44,036 nt of DNA from Elysia marginata (GCA_019649035.1 BMAT01007205.1:169815-213850), one strand, 5' to 3'. Shown: positions 21,967 to 37,644, numbered from the stretch's first letter. Notes: generated by a model from the letters alone, not told the origin. Translations and numbers: made by a program.

Positions 21967-24900
21967 TGCAGATCTCTTTTGTTTTGACCAAAGAATTAAG
22001 GAATGGAGAAAACAATTGTTTAACCGTTTTGCTTGTTTTAACGGTCTGTTTTGACCACCAGCAGTGATAATTTTCCTGTAAAGTTAGTTAGCTGCTAAGA
22101 TATGAAGAAAAAAATTTTTTTTTATTAAATCAGAGTGTAGGCAACAACTGATGTGAAAGATGAAACAAAAACGAGCAGATATGGAGGTTTTTTAAATGTT
22201 ATTTTAGTAAATAGGCCTAAAATTTGTTTCAGCAACTGCATTATTGTTGTTATGTTTTACAAAAGCAGTGATAAATGATAAAATATCTATGCATAGGTTG
22301 AAAACCGCAATGATTAGGTGTTACGGCAATAATACTTTCTTGTTGCAGCTTCTTAAGTTAACATGTTGAAATCATGATTGTATTAGTTGTATTTACAAAT
22401 GTTACTTTTAATTGATATAAAAATGTAATCTGTTTTGAAACGTTTTTTTCTGTGTGTCATGGGATTTAAAAAATCATTGATGTATTATGCTATCTCATGT
22501 CCCGTTTACTATGAGACTGACACAAAAAAAAGGGAAAGATTTTCCTACACTATCATGGAATGTGTTGTTATATCACTCTCCATTGGCACAGCAACAACCA
22601 TCCCTTTCAGTTTCACATTCTTTTAGAGTGCTTTATGTAAGCTCTACTTCTTGATTTATGACGTTGTTGTTTTTTTTTGTTTTGTTTTTTTTTTAATTAT
22701 GTTTTTCTATCTCTCTCTTTTTTTTCTTTTTTTGAAAAGCTGCAGAACAGGGATGGGGTTCGCTTAAGCTTTTTTTTTTATTATTATATTAGTTTAACTG
22801 AGGCTGTTTTGTTCTAGGGTATCAAATAAGGGTTTATTTATTTCTCATATTATTCACACTCTATTTCAGAACGATTATCATTTTTGCAGATGTACTAAAA
22901 TTTTAACATTCTTCATATGGAAGAAACTATTAAGCTATTCTAAAAGTTTATAAATACAAAGGCTCCAAAATTACCTTGAGATAGTTCTCCCTGAAAGTTT
23001 TGATAACCATCTGATTTACAGCTTTATCTTTTTTCCCTTAGTTTTTTGTCATCGTTTTACTTTTAGGTTTAGTTTCAAGATTTCCCATTGTATAAAAATT
23101 GACTGCACTAAAAACTTTCTACCCTTCAAAACAACAACAAATGCATAACTTCTGGGGAAAAAACTAATTACCTTCAATGATAATTCATTGTATATTCGCA
23201 TATGAGAAGTGTAAAATTTGCTCTTACTACTACTGGCGTACTAGTCTGAATAAAATTTGCCAAAAGCAGGGGAATAAAAAAACTGTCATTCCTAGACAAC
23301 TGTTTTTCAGCTAACTAAAATAGAAGTGTTTTTGCCACTAATTTGAGAAGATAAAGGTTTTTTTTATATGCTCTAGGCGCTTTACATGGGTTCCCCAATG
23401 GGTCTTTACCAACCAAATAACCTTCTGAAATTATAGCGGGGAAGCAGTTTAAGCACATCACTCTAGCACACTGACAAGAATTTTTCCTGCCCATAGACTG
23501 GTAATCATTTAAGGCTTGAGTGCGCTGAAGAATGTGTGCAAATAGCTTTTCTCAAGGACTAAACGCCCACCTACAGAACCAGGCGCTCAAAACCCAGACC
23601 TCTTGGAAAAAAAATTGAGTCTCTGCCATACCTGGACCAAGAAATAACTTATTATAAAACAAACATTCTAGCCAAGCACGTTGAGACATGTTTTATTAAC
23701 CCCCATACCGGTACCTAATGTTTGTTTACAACCTGTTCTCTGTACAGCTCTCACCTTATAATATTGGATACAGTTTCCTTTTTCCAAGCCATTTTTGGCT
23801 AGTCAGTTTAATTACTGTGATAACAAGTGATGGCATAGAAATGCTTGCGAGGTCTCTCAGCCTTTCAAATTTTGCCTTGTGCATGTGGCAGAAAAATGTT
23901 CTTGCCCATATTGCCCATAGTGGCAATGCAAGATTTCTAGTTCTCTTGGGCTTAAATGTCCAAAAAGAGCATCAAGAAAGCATGTAGGAAGAATGTTATT
24001 AGCACTCTTCAATAACAGCACAAGAGGACCTTGTAGGAGGGTAATGTTGGCATCTAGCAAGTAAGGAAGCTTAAGGAAGTTCATCTGCATTGGCTTGATA
24101 TCACAGACCTGATTAAGTAGAAATAGAATGATGTGACAAGTGCAATAATGTGCTGCATAGGTCTCAGACAGTTAGTCGCTCACCTTCACCTTCGGCTGAC
24201 AACTGGAATGGAATTTTTTTTTTGTTGGGTTTATGCTTTACATGTATTATACAGTTTGACGTTGTTGAAAGTTTGAATGAGAGACAAAATGTTATCATCA
24301 AAAAGTATTTTTTTATCTTTTATCTTAATTTAATTATCCTTTTAGAGAAATGTGATAATTTTAAGCAAATTTCAAAGACTTGAAGTTTAGAATAAGTGCC
24401 ACTCTAAATACATGAATTCTAAGAATGTAAGAATGTTTCTCTCTTTTTGAGACTGTTTGCAAGACAAAACCTTATTTTGTTTACAAATTTGAAATAGCGC
24501 TTTAAACGTCTTCCCTCACATTAAATTTAAATTCATTAGATTTTGTTGTTTTATAGCTTGTGTTTGTTGCTAGCTAGCTTTCTTAAACTAAAAGCTAGGG
24601 TTTTGGTTGTAAATGCCTTTTTTTTTTGTTATATTTTTTTTTCATATAAATATTCTAAATTTCTCCCTTTTATAAAGTTTTGTGTTTGTTTTACTATATG
24701 TGAATGTCATGAATGAGGAATGTATCCCCTATAAAAAATTATATTTCAATTATTTTTTCATTAAGCTTGTAAAACAAAAAATACAAAGGAATAACAGGTA
24801 TAGCCATCTTTGACCAAAATACTTGGAATAAATTTTAAGTACCAACTCGGCGCACCTTTAAGTTTAAGTACAAAACTTTGCTTGTCCTAAATGATTTTTT

Positions 24901-27900
24901 TTGTTTCAATGGAAACATTATTTCCTTTTTTTAACTAGTTGTGACTGCCCTGGTTTTTTTTTTTGTTTTCTGGTCTTCCTTTGATACAAAACTACATATA
25001 TTTTTTTCTGCAAATAGCCAAATTAATATCTGTATTGAATATGTTAATTCCAGCTGTGGAAGTGAGCCATTCCCTCTCCTCAAGCTTTAAAAACCATTTT
25101 ATTATAGCCTATGCATATACATATTATTTTACAACTCAGTCCCAGAACACAAAAAACATTCATTTGACCGAACCTATATTTTCATTATAGTTTTAGATAT
25201 TTACCACTCTTAAATTAAAGTGTGACCTCATCGTCATCTCTTGTACCTACCTGGGTTCATTCGTTTTATCTGTTTGTCAATTGATTTTCTTTGACAAAAT
25301 GGTAGTGAGTTTAATCTAAAATGTATTCAAGTTTGTTTTTGTATGTATAAAACGACAGCTGATATGTTGAGGTATTAGATACCTTGTGTGTTGACATCCA
25401 TAACGTATGACCTAACAACGCCCATAGGCACCGTGGGTTTTACAGCAGACAACTGGCTAATAGGCTCCGTGAGCCCATCAGTTTGTCTATTTTTAGATGG
25501 CCAGCCTGGATTTTCTCCTCTATGGGCTTTGTCCTCCTGATCGGGCCCATAATGCATGGTGTCTATTGTTTATATTTGTTAAGATTAAAGAGATGGCTGA
25601 GAAGATTCAGCTAAGTAAAGCATGAATGCTGTTGTTGGATTAGTACAATGAAACTGTTACTGAGTTTTATTACCATGTCAATGCTTTCAGATATATACAG
25701 GTAAATGTATAAATAGTTAAGTGCAATACAGCAACCCCTTCCAACGAATGACATTAGCTCCCTTGCCATTGTACGTAATTCTTATTAGTCATGGTCTTGC
25801 TTCTTATGCAAATCCTGTTCATGTAATATGGATTCAACATCTGTTCATGTAATATGGATTCAAGATTAAGCAAAATTTTATAGTTTGATAAGTAGATGTG
25901 TGTTAACAAAAGAAAATAGTTTGTTGTTTTTTTTTATTGTTTCTTTTTTTTCTTTCGGCTGTAAAGCTTATATTTATTGCATTATTTTATAACTTATAAG
26001 CCACAATATAAAATTTATAAATTTAAGAGTGCAGCATGATAGCTTAGGAGGTCTTATACAAGAAAGATTATGTAGATACAAAAAATTGTAGTGTTCAAAC
26101 AGCGTTTATGACAAATAATGCACTGGATTGTTTTTGGTTTATATTTAATTTTATTTTTTCAAGAGCGTAGTTTTCTGAAGTTTCTAAGTATGTTTTGTAT
26201 AAAATATCTGACAATCAAACATTCTACATCAATACAATGTATATCTTAGTTTTATTTGTTTAGGTTGTCTTACACATCATAGAATGCTTAATATTGTAAT
26301 AAAAAAAACCTTAGCTTACTTAAGTTATAAATCTTGATCAAAGCTATTGCAAAAGTGAATATGGATTGGAGTCTGCGTTAATGTTATTATATATAAGTTA
26401 AGAGTGTGGAGTTATTAAATTTCAGATAAATATATTGTGTGTTAAGCTATTGAGGCTTACACTTTTTGAATAAGGTAAAAGATATGTACTCAAAACAGCC
26501 CTTTATATTTTTAAGGAAGAAATTAGTAGCTTTGTACCTACAGGCAGTAAGTAATATTTTTGTCAGACACCAAGCTTTTATCACCAATCATTTCAACACA
26601 AGGAGCTTTTTCTTCCTCTTTTGTCAGATCTCATTTTGAGATAGAAATAAAAGTGCAGACATACCTTTTGTTTTTCTGTTTGTTTATTGTTTGTGTATGT
26701 GTGTGTGTGGATCAACTCAGTTTATTCAAAAATATACATGTCTGTGTTTCCACAAAATGAGTCTTGTTGAGAATTAGTGCACTTTGACACATAATTCTGA
26801 AAATTCCTAAAAGCCCTTGAAATTCAAAGGCAGTGAAAAAATTTTGATATGTGGATCATTCGCTGAGGTATTGAAGATTGGAGATCATTGTGATCCATTC
26901 TTAAGAAGTTGGAAGACAAAAAAAAACATTTTAAAATTATACCTGCAAGTTACATAGAAATTCAGGGTATAAAGCAATCATCAATTCAATGTGTTTCCAT
27001 TCGTCATTTCAGTATTTTATGATCATGTATGGTGACAGCTTCGTAAACTTTATACATGTACTAAGAAAAATGTTTGGAAAAATTTTAACGTTTTAGTACT
27101 TTTACTAATTTGTTCCCCACTTAAAATTTTTGGTTGGGCCCAGGGAAGTTTGACCTTGACTGCTTGTTTAACAGGAGGTGAACTAAATATACATGCTGTG
27201 TTTTAACACTGTAGTTTTTTAAATTCTAAACACACCATACATCATTTTAAATGAAATTGAATAAAGAAAACAAATATTTTTAGGAGTTATTTTGTTATTG
27301 AGTATTAGCAAAAGAATGAGTGGTAATATGGAAACAAAATCTTTATAGTTCTTGATTGATCTTCACCATCAGTATTTGTACCACTATGTGTTTCACTAGA
27401 CACACTGCCTCCAGAACTTACGTAAACTAAAAAGCACTATCATCCAATCGCCTGATAAAACCCCAAAATCATCATCTACATCCCAGATTTCAATCTTTTT
27501 GTGCACTTCTAGTGAAGATAGACGCTTTGGTGGCTCAATCTGCTTCCATTGACAGAGAATTGGTCAAAATATTTCATATTTTTTGCTTCAAAAATACTCA
27601 AATTGTCCATGTAAAACGATACAAACAACTAAAAAAAAAGTCCTTAGAACTTAATTCAGAAGTGTAAGTCTTCCTTGAAATTCATCAGTTTGAAAAATTA
27701 GAATGAAATTATGAGCTGGTAGAACTGCCAGGATTTAAACTGAATCTCAGCCGCTAAACCCGACTTAAGGGGTGTGAATTAGTTTTTAAAAATGTCAGTG
27801 CTATGAATTTGAACATTAGTCAGACTTAGCTGGTGAGAGTGCTACATATGTAAGCCTTCCTTATCGTTTGTTTTTTGTTTTTTTTTAAACTTTTTGGAAG

Positions 27901-28440
27901 TTATTTAGGCTTTTCTCATGTGTGCCTAAATGGTGATAAAAACACGTAAAAATTGAGTTATCTATCAATGACAATAATAAATACTTTGCTGTGTAGAACT
28001 ATATCACACTGCCTTTAAAGTCCTGTCTTTTTAAAGTTTTGTTGAAGTTTGCTTAATGCTTCTGCAGTTGAAATTTTCACAGCAGGAAGACTGAAAGCTT
28101 GATTGATAAAGAACCTAGATGTACATCTCTTCTTCGCAACAATCTTAACTAACTTCCATCTAATTTGAATGTAATCAATTTTTGTTCAAGGGTAGAAATC
28201 AATAACATTATGAATTAATAATAAAGTCAACTTAATACTTTTTGTAAAAGACACTTATTAGAGATCAAATATGAAGACATCTTTAAACAAAGGAGGAAAG
28301 TATTCAAGGCTCACAAAGCATTGTGTGCAGATCATGATTTGCCAAAGTTTAAATAGATGTAAATGCCTTTAATATCAAATATATAAATGTGTACCTGATG
28401 GTTTGAGTGTGTGTGGTTATCTGGGGGTAATTCATAAATA
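21967..28440. other. Long AT-rich stretch without recognisable gene
   Basis: No open frame here has coding-like composition or matching splice sites. Homopolymer T runs are common. The stretch 23360-23660, with GCGCTTTACATGGG near its left end, and the stretch 25370-25570 are less AT-rich than their surroundings and may be old dispersed repeats, but I cannot name them. Some of this may be distal TRPM 3' UTR. Confidence 0.5.
25815..25863. repeat. 26-bp tandem duplication
   Basis: CTGTTCATGTAATATGGATT followed by CAACAT is repeated immediately, the second copy lacking the last three bases. Confidence 0.93.
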
Positions 28441-28444
28441 GAGA

Positions 28445-28735
28445 GAAAACGTGTAAAGATAAACCCTTCTGTAGTTTAGACACAGAATGGAAACGATTTA
28501 AGACAAACCCTCTCTAGCTTAGACACAGAATGGAAACTTGTTAAGATAAACTCCTCTGTAGTTTAGACATAGAGTGGAAACGTGTTGAGGTAAATTCCTC
28601 TCTAGTTCAGTTACAGAATGGAAACGTGTCAAGGTAAACCCCTCTCTAGTTTAGACACAGAGTGGAAACGTGTTAAGATAAACTCCTCTGTAGTTTATAC
28701 ATAGAGTGGAAACGTGTTAAGATAAACCCCTCTGG
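28445..28735. repeat. 44-bp minisatellite
   Basis: About six to seven units with a period of 44 bp. Consensus: TGGAAACGTGTTAAGATAAA, CCCCTCTGTAGTTTAGACAC, AGAG. Units differ by a few bases each. The array is about 700 bases past the stop codon of the minus-strand gene ending at 29421. Confidence 0.92.
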
Positions 28736-29420
28736 GACCGAGTAAAAAACTTTATTTAAGCAGCAACGTTATAAAGAAGAGAGACCGAATCTCTGGTTTA
28801 TATTCAACCAAAGTTTATCTAAAACAGGGTTCATCCTCTGTTCATTTGAAAGGTTTGTCAGAAAACAGCTGAGTTGTTGGAGATTTTTAAGGATGTCTAA
28901 CCTTACCAGTCAAATATAAGGCTTGGGATGTTTATATGTTGAGACATTTTCCCTATTATTTAAATTTGTAGCTTAATTATAGCCAATTTGTAGCGGATAG
29001 TGCATTTCACGGTAATAGTAACGCCACTTTTGAGTTATGGAAAAGATAAAGTTGGCAGGTCGGTGCAGAAATATGAATGAAATTATGTATGATCAATAAT
29101 TATTTTGACACTATACTATAAAACCTTTTTCTCTATAATTTATAAAGAATTTTTATTTCCAATTCATATAAAAAAAGGGGGCGCACGGGTAAAAAAGACG
29201 TGTGTCACGAAGTTTTGAGGCCTTTTCCCCCACTATTACTAGTTTAAATTTGCTTCACCTCAGGCAAGGCCATGGCACTCTAGAAGTGATACAAGTTGTA
29301 TGAAATCTTTTAAAATAAAAATCCCCATCTGAAATGTAGACGAATTTAAACGACTAACCCCAAGCAGTCTGTGAACAAGACAAAAAAAGACTTAAATAGT
29401 TACACACTTAAGTCACAGAG
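28736..29420. other. Probable 3' UTR of the minus-strand PVxFEG gene
   Basis: Downstream (minus strand) of the stop codon at 29421. A minus-strand AATAAA (TTTATT on plus) occurs near 29152, a possible polyadenylation signal. Nothing else was recognised. Confidence 0.35.
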
Positions 29421-30205
29421 TTATTGGCCCTGCTTCCCTTGTTTCTTGCCTTTGGTGGCCATGGTGCCGTCAAATGTGACTGGGAGGCCTTGATCCTCGC
29501 CCTCCTCTGAAATGCCTTGCAGTCGCCCACTAAACTTGACTGGCACAGCCACATCCCCTGCCCCTTCTTCTTCTGAAGCTGCAGTCCTTTCTTTGATTGA
29601 CCTGAAAGCAGCAGTGAGCATTCCTCCTTCAAACGATACAGGTATTGTGAGGGCCCCTTTCTTTTTGGCTGCTTCAGCCAGCATTTGATCCAGGCTCTCT
29701 GGGGTTAGCATGCGTCCTTCAAAAAACACAGGCGTTACCATGGTGCCTTCAAACCTGGCAGGGATGCCTTTGATGTTGAGCTCCTCTTCGATCTTTGCCT
29801 GTGGAAGAGTCTGTTGGCTGCGTGATTTGAACGTTTTTACAGACGACCTCATGGTCCCTGGCTGGGTAACTGAGCTGTGAACATCTTCAAATTCTTGGAG
29901 CCGAGGATCTTCTTTGTCGTCTCCGATAACCATGTCTATCAATTTTTCTTCCGCTGATAGTTTTGGTGCGTTTTGTGCCGTTTCTATTCCAGTGGTGGAA
30001 ATTGAGACTGAGGAGAGACTCCCCTCCATCTGCACTTTGACAAAAGATGTGACACTGTCAACTTTTTTCTCTTTTTTCTCAGGCATCTCCTCCAAACTGT
30101 CACTATGAATAATTCCGTCAATAACAACATTTGTTCTGAGCATCCGGGGTTCTGTTTTTTCCAGCTTACGTCTCGCAAATTCTACAAAAGACAAAGGCTG
30201 GCTGT
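29421..30205 (-). CDS. Terminal exon of unidentified PVxFEG-repeat protein (5' partial)
   Basis: The exon begins after a strong minus-strand acceptor (CTTGTCTTTTCCAG) at 30206-30207 and runs 260 codons to a TAG/TAA-type stop ending at 29421. I do not recognise the protein. It starts SQPLSFVEFARRKLEKTEPR and passes through an acidic, Lys-rich middle. The C-terminus has five degenerate copies of one motif: IPARFEGTMVT, TPVFFEGRMLT, IPVSFEGGMLT, VPVKFSGRLQG and LPVTFDGTMAT. It ends in a basic Lys/Gly/Gln tail (TKGKKQGKQGQ). Codon composition and GC content differ clearly from the flanks, supporting real coding. There is no signal peptide or membrane segment in this exon. The frame's extension to 30317 is intronic. 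Earlier exons, to the right, were not found. Confidence 0.75.
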
Positions 30206-33200
30206 CTGGAAAAGACAAGATGAATTTGTTTAAATTTGAAGCTATGTTATTGAAATCTATATAAATGAGACAGTTCAAGATTACAAGCATCACCAATCCA
30301 CCCACTCTATTGTTCAATAAACAAAAACAATTTTTTTAGCTTTCAATTTTTTTCAAAATTTAAAGAATGAAGGCGAAAATATTGTTTTTCAACATATTTT
30401 GTTACATCGATAGTACCCAGCAATACGATGTATCAGATGAAAAGCAACTTTGTTACGATCTTTTAATATATTTTAGTATGTCAAACTTGCTTTTACAAGG
30501 ATGACAGAGGTGAAACGTAGCAAACATTACAAAATGCACCTGGTGACCTTTCAAAGGTCTTAACCCCTTAACACGCAAATTCTCTTTTTCAAATCTTTTT
30601 GCTCCCGCGTCACTTACGAGCGTTCGTAAGCTTTCCTGAAGAAAAAAAGGAAATGATATAAAAACCATAATTATATTAGGAAAGGGGTTGGCAGTGATCC
30701 CAAGCCAACACTGTATGGCAGGCTGATTAAACACCAATGGATGTTGCAGAAAACTTTTCTAAAATAAAGTACGTCAATAAAGTTCAGAGAAAGGAGGGTT
30801 AAACCAGATAAAAGCTAGAAAACAGAGTCATGTTTTCAATACTACGTGTGTTAACACCAGCATTCTAAAAAAGTAATTTAGTTTCGGAATTTCAAAATAA
30901 AAAATAAACACGAAAATGTCGGTATTGAACTGTTATAGCTTACATGGACTGGATGTCATCTACTATACGAGTCTAATCAAATGGAAGATAATTCTATTCA
31001 TAATATTTAAGCTATTTTATGTTCACACTGAGATTTTTATAACGATTATAGATGTTAAAAACTGTCAGACTTCAAAAAATGCACTTATCGACCTTTCAAG
31101 AACCATAACTCTTTAATGTGCAATTGTTTCTTGTATCCCCCAAAGTACCTGCCGATACTTTCAGAAAATCACGAAGATACAATAAAAATTACTAGGGGAG
31201 AGAGGGGGTATCAGTAACCTGAGGACCAATGGGTACTTCTCGTTGTCGAACGTCGCGTGTCATTTTAGCGCAGCCTTAATGATACTGTTACTGCAAACTT
31301 TACCGAAATAGGTCCGGTCTGCTCTTTGAGTTACATGTGTTCATGACCGGAGTAAACTTTCGAAATTTATTTTATATTTTAAGTTGAGAGCGCCATTTTG
31401 CAAGAGCTTAGGAAGTGTTCTGTAGTTTCATGACTTAACGGGCGTATACTTCTTTATCCAGCGCACCAGATTTACATTTGATTTACTGATTTGATAAGGA
31501 AGCTTATCCTTAGATGCACCATGTGCCAGATACTAGTACCGTTTGTCCATACTGTGCTATGTCGTCATCGATGGTGCCATCTAGTAGCACATGTTATTCC
31601 CATTCTGCTTGTCATGTTTGTTTCATTGTAGTTGTAATCTACAAGTTCCGATTTGTAGGAGGGCTCCCGGGATTTGAGTCTTGTTATCGGAGCATTTAAT
31701 CTTGGTGTTTATGATTAATCATGTGGCAATTTTACTTGCTCCTCATTCTTGACGTTGCCTGGTGGTCAGCTGTTAGCTCATCTTCCTGACTTGAACGTCT
31801 CAGCTTGAACCAAGAACACTATTGGTATGCTAATTGCTATACATATATAGTTAGCATTCTTATCATGAATCTAGACTGTCACGTCAACAGTTCGGAATCC
31901 ATATGATGTGGATTCCTTCTTATTCATTTTATGCCCAAATAAGCACAAAAGCTTTGAGTTTGATAATACTTTGACGCAGGTGGCCATCTAACTTTTTATA
32001 TAATCCATGGCGTTTATTGATGTATTTCGCTGTGGTGCTGACATATGGTTTGATTCAACGGTTGTGGCCATTTTGCCCTCACTTATTGTAGTTAGAAGTG
32101 CATATATGTAGCCTAATAAGCATTTATCCTTTAACTGTTTCCATCTCTTATTGCCATACAGATATATATTGACACTGACAGTGACATACAACAAAACGAA
32201 CAGTTTAAGGAAAACCCTAATTATTGTCCGCCTCCGTTGCCTGTTAGCTAATTCAACTTTTAAATGATAAATGATTGAAAGATTCTAAAGGTATGAATTT
32301 AGAGATGGATAGAAGTAGCCTTTAAGTGAAAATGCCCAAAATGTCTGTCTTTAGTATCATTCAAACCTTCGACTTTAGTAGTGTCGGTACCCCACTACCC
32401 TGAAAATTTTTTATTCTGAATGCCTGTAACTTTTCATGTTTGCCCACATACAGCTTCATTACGCCTGGTTAAAAGTGAAACAAACATGCATACCTGCATT
32501 TTGATGGGCTTCTTACTAACAATGTTGTAAATACTATAAACAGTCTGTGCTTCCTGCCAACCCCCAACGACCCTTTTTCACACCCAGTTACATTATACTA
32601 GTTATGATAAATGAGCCGTTGGGTACATTTGCTACAAAAAAGAAGTGCATGAGAAATATCAAATTCATTAAATAAATTTTTATGGGCAGTTATATTTGCA
32701 ACTCAGGGTCCTTATGTCAGAACATGTTTTATTTTGTAATAATTTATTTTGCCTTTCTGTTGCCATTATAACAAGAAAAAAAGGTAGCCATCTTGACTTT
32801 CAAGGTAGGCCTACCTTTCCTGGTACATGTAATGTTTTGTTTTCATGTTTTGAGCTAAAGCTTTGGAACTAAACACACTAATAAACAATTTCATTTTCAA
32901 ACATTTTGTCAACAGAAATTTGCAATATATTCATGTACCTATTTTAATGTCATTTCTTTTAAATCCTAGATCTAATTTTCGTTATACAAATATGAAATTT
33001 TATCTGTACTTTTTAAAGTAACATGAAAATAAATTTAAATATTGCGAAATGCTGTTGACAAAATCACTTTGTGACAGTATCTGTGATACTGAAATCAAGT
33101 TAAAATAAATAACTGGAATTGTAAAACAAAGATAGAGTTGATGAAAAATTTAAAGTCATCTTATAATGGATAATCTTGTAAATTGCAGAAAATAAAAACC

Positions 33201-33250
33201 ATATAAAAATGACCAAAAAAAAAGAACAAACTAAAACAATGAAAACTAAA
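30206..33250. other. Intron or intergenic DNA upstream of the PVxFEG exon
   Basis: No convincing exon. Two diverged direct copies of a roughly 200-base repeat lie at about 30430-30650 and 30980-31190. The 31190-32420 stretch is less AT-rich and may contain an old repeat, but nothing is recognisable. Confidence 0.5.
30430..31190. repeat. Diverged dispersed-repeat pair in direct orientation
   Basis: Shared blocks include ACAAAATGCACCTGGTGACC followed by TTTCAAAGGTCTTAACCCCTTAA in the left copy, and AAAAAATGCACTTATCGACC followed by TTTCAAGAACCATAACTCTTTAA in the right copy. The left copy also has a hairpin-forming CTTACGAGCGTTCGTAAG at 30613-30630. Confidence 0.6.
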
Positions 33251-35946
33251 GCTCAGTATAATACCAACATTTTTATTACTTGTATATATGTATGTCCTCA
33301 CTCAAGTCTAATATCTAAGGATAAAAGTACCATAGAAATTACATTGCATGGCTGCATTAGTGGTTTTTCTTTGAACTTGCACTGATTGTAAAATTATCAC
33401 AAAATTGTCACTATCAGTGACAAATAAAGAAAAAAAATGCATGCTTAAGACTTTAAGTGGCAAAAAAATACATTGAAATCACTGTATAAATAATAATTAT
33501 TTCAAACGATTACAGATTACGTAAATGTTAACATTTTCATGGCTTTGAAGGGTGATCTTGCACAAAAATCTATTCCTATACAATCGTAAACTTGTAAAAC
33601 AAAAAAGATAACAAAAATAAAGCGTTAATAAATGTGTTTCACATCAAACAGAATATAATGAATTAGGCTAAATAAATAAAAATTATTCCTTAAATCTCTG
33701 TTTTGCTTTGGATGCCTCATAGTACACAATGCAAAACAAATTTGCGAACAAAAAGAGCAGTTAAATATAAAAAACCCGAAAAATGGCAATGCAATTTCAA
33801 AGCATAAGAAAAATTTTGTTACCAGATTTATGCTCAGCAGGCTTTAGTTTTAAATCTAAAGATAATTTTTTTTTTTTAATGTGGAAAGAGGGGAGAAAAA
33901 TAGAGCATGAGTTACATCTTACTGTATAAAGAATTTCTTACTTCTAGAGCCAAAGAGGTAGTAAACATAGAGTGTTTGATTTATGATGACTGTAACATAT
34001 GAGGTCTCACACAAAATCAACCAGTTGCTTTCAATAGAAACTGCTCATATAACAATCCTTTCCAAACACCACTTGCAGCGGCTCAAAGTGATGATCCTGT
34101 ATGAGATAAAGATTGGTACTTTCTGATTTTTTTTCATAATAACCAGGGAAGTTTTTAATAAATGACCCAAGGACTTGTCAATGCAAGATATGATACATGA
34201 AACATAAGAACACTGAAATGTTTTAAATCAGATCTTTCTTGAAGTAACAACAAAGCCATGATAATTGACTACACATTATAACTCAAGGCTATATATCTAC
34301 TTATCAAGCATGGAGATTAGTGCTCTTTCTGTGTATGGTAGCCATATTAATAGGCTGGTTAAAACAACTGGTTATGAGCAACATTTTCCAAAACATAATC
34401 AACATGTGTTTCATAACATATTTATGAATTTTCAAATAGCTTGCTGTTGTTTTTGTGAGCTTATTAAAAAGTAAACATGTTGCATATCTCATTGTTTTAG
34501 AGTTACCTGAATCTTCTCATAATAATAATAATAATAGTAGTAGTAATATGAGTTCCAACTTTTCAAGACAAAAAAAAATAAAAAATTTGAAAATAAGAAT
34601 GGCACAAAAGTAAACCAACCATTTAAAGGATGATTGCAAAAAAAAAAGTTAATTGTTTCATCTTGATAATTTTGTTCAGCATTAACTTAAAGCTTTCAAA
34701 ATAAACACATTTTTAAAAACCTCTTTCTTAACTAGAGATTATTCAGAAGGTTTAGAAGGGGGGAAAATCTGATGATATAAGATATACATGTATTATAAAA
34801 AGAACCAGTGAAAAACCAAGAAATGAAAAGGGCAAGTCAGCTCAAAAACCTTTAGTATATTTTGCCACAGAGTTTTGGCCAACTTGCAAAGATTTTTTAA
34901 GTATGGAAGGAAAAAAGAGAGAAATTCAAATCGCTTGCAGGTTTACACAAGTTATCTGTTGGAATTAGATATTCTGCCGTTAGAGAATATGCAAAACATT
35001 TGGTGAAAATGTTATAGAAGCACATTGTGCTCTGTTATCAGAAAAGTGTTATGGCAAGCTGGCTTTTAAAATTATCATCCATTTGCAAAACAAAAAAAAA
35101 GCAAGAGTGAAAATGGAAGCAAAAGTGGGATATTTTGTGCATGGCTTAATGCCAAAGGATTCTGAAACAAAAAATGCAACAGATAGTTTGCATTGGTATA
35201 AAAGTTGCCTGAGAGATGTTAGATCACAAATGACTTTTATTAAAAAGCGATACAGTATTCATATTCAGCAATGTTCATTTTCTATTTCTAAAAGGATTCT
35301 TCATTTAGAAAAACTTTGTAGTTAGAAGTCAAACTTCCTCCAGCTTTACTCTTCGTTTGAGTTTCCAGTTGTGTAAAGTCATTGCATCTCATAATATCAT
35401 TTACCCATTCTCATTCCTATGTATTAAGTTATTACATTTTTTTCCAAAGCAAAATATTTTACAGGACTATTAACCATATAGTACATGTTATAATTACAGA
35501 ATAAAAATATTGCTGTGTATCTAGTAACAACATATTTTTAACCTGAAGGTCAATCATTTCTACTACTTGCTTGTTCATCTTTCTGATATGAAAAACGATA
35601 TGTTTTAATTTTTGCTCTAGTTACAAAAGTTTGCTTTGTTTCTCTATATTTACTTCTTGAACTGTATAAGGCACAATACCTCAGTACGTCTTCTTAAACA
35701 AAAGGAAATAAATAAAAGGCAATTTGGCTTGGTTGTATCTTACCCTGAAAACTCAGTAAAAGATCTTAGGATTGTAAAAAGCATTTTTTTTAAAAACCTA
35801 AATAGAATTAAAATATGGAGATCCCAAATACATGAATAAATAGCTACAAAAACAAAAACTGGCAAAAAAGACTTATAAACATTCAGGGGAGACATTTTAA
35901 AGCATCAGGTTTTTATGCAATGTAAACGTGGGAGAAAATTCAATTG
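33251..35946 (-). other. Possible GOT1 3' UTR and downstream DNA
   Basis: Very A/T-rich with no gene. Minus-strand AATAAA hexamers (TTTATT on plus) occur near 33272 and 35236, so the 3' UTR may be 0.7 or 2.7 kb long. A (AAT/AGT)n microsatellite lies at about 34518-34547. The plus-strand frame 35083-35325 is a chance frame in this region. Confidence 0.35.

Positions 35947-37644
<1,698 letters not shown>

Noticed and set aside
25375-25557. 60-codon minus-strand frame in a less AT-rich patch
   Set aside because: No family recognised. More likely part of an old repeat than a gene.
30636-30653. Possible 18-nt micro-exon on the minus strand (ESLRTL) upstream of the PVxFEG exon
   Set aside because: It has splice-like ends but lies in a diverged dispersed repeat and the frame join is unsupported.
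35083-35325. 80-codon plus-strand frame
   Set aside because: Lys/Ser-rich A-rich chance frame downstream of GOT1, without splice sites or family match.
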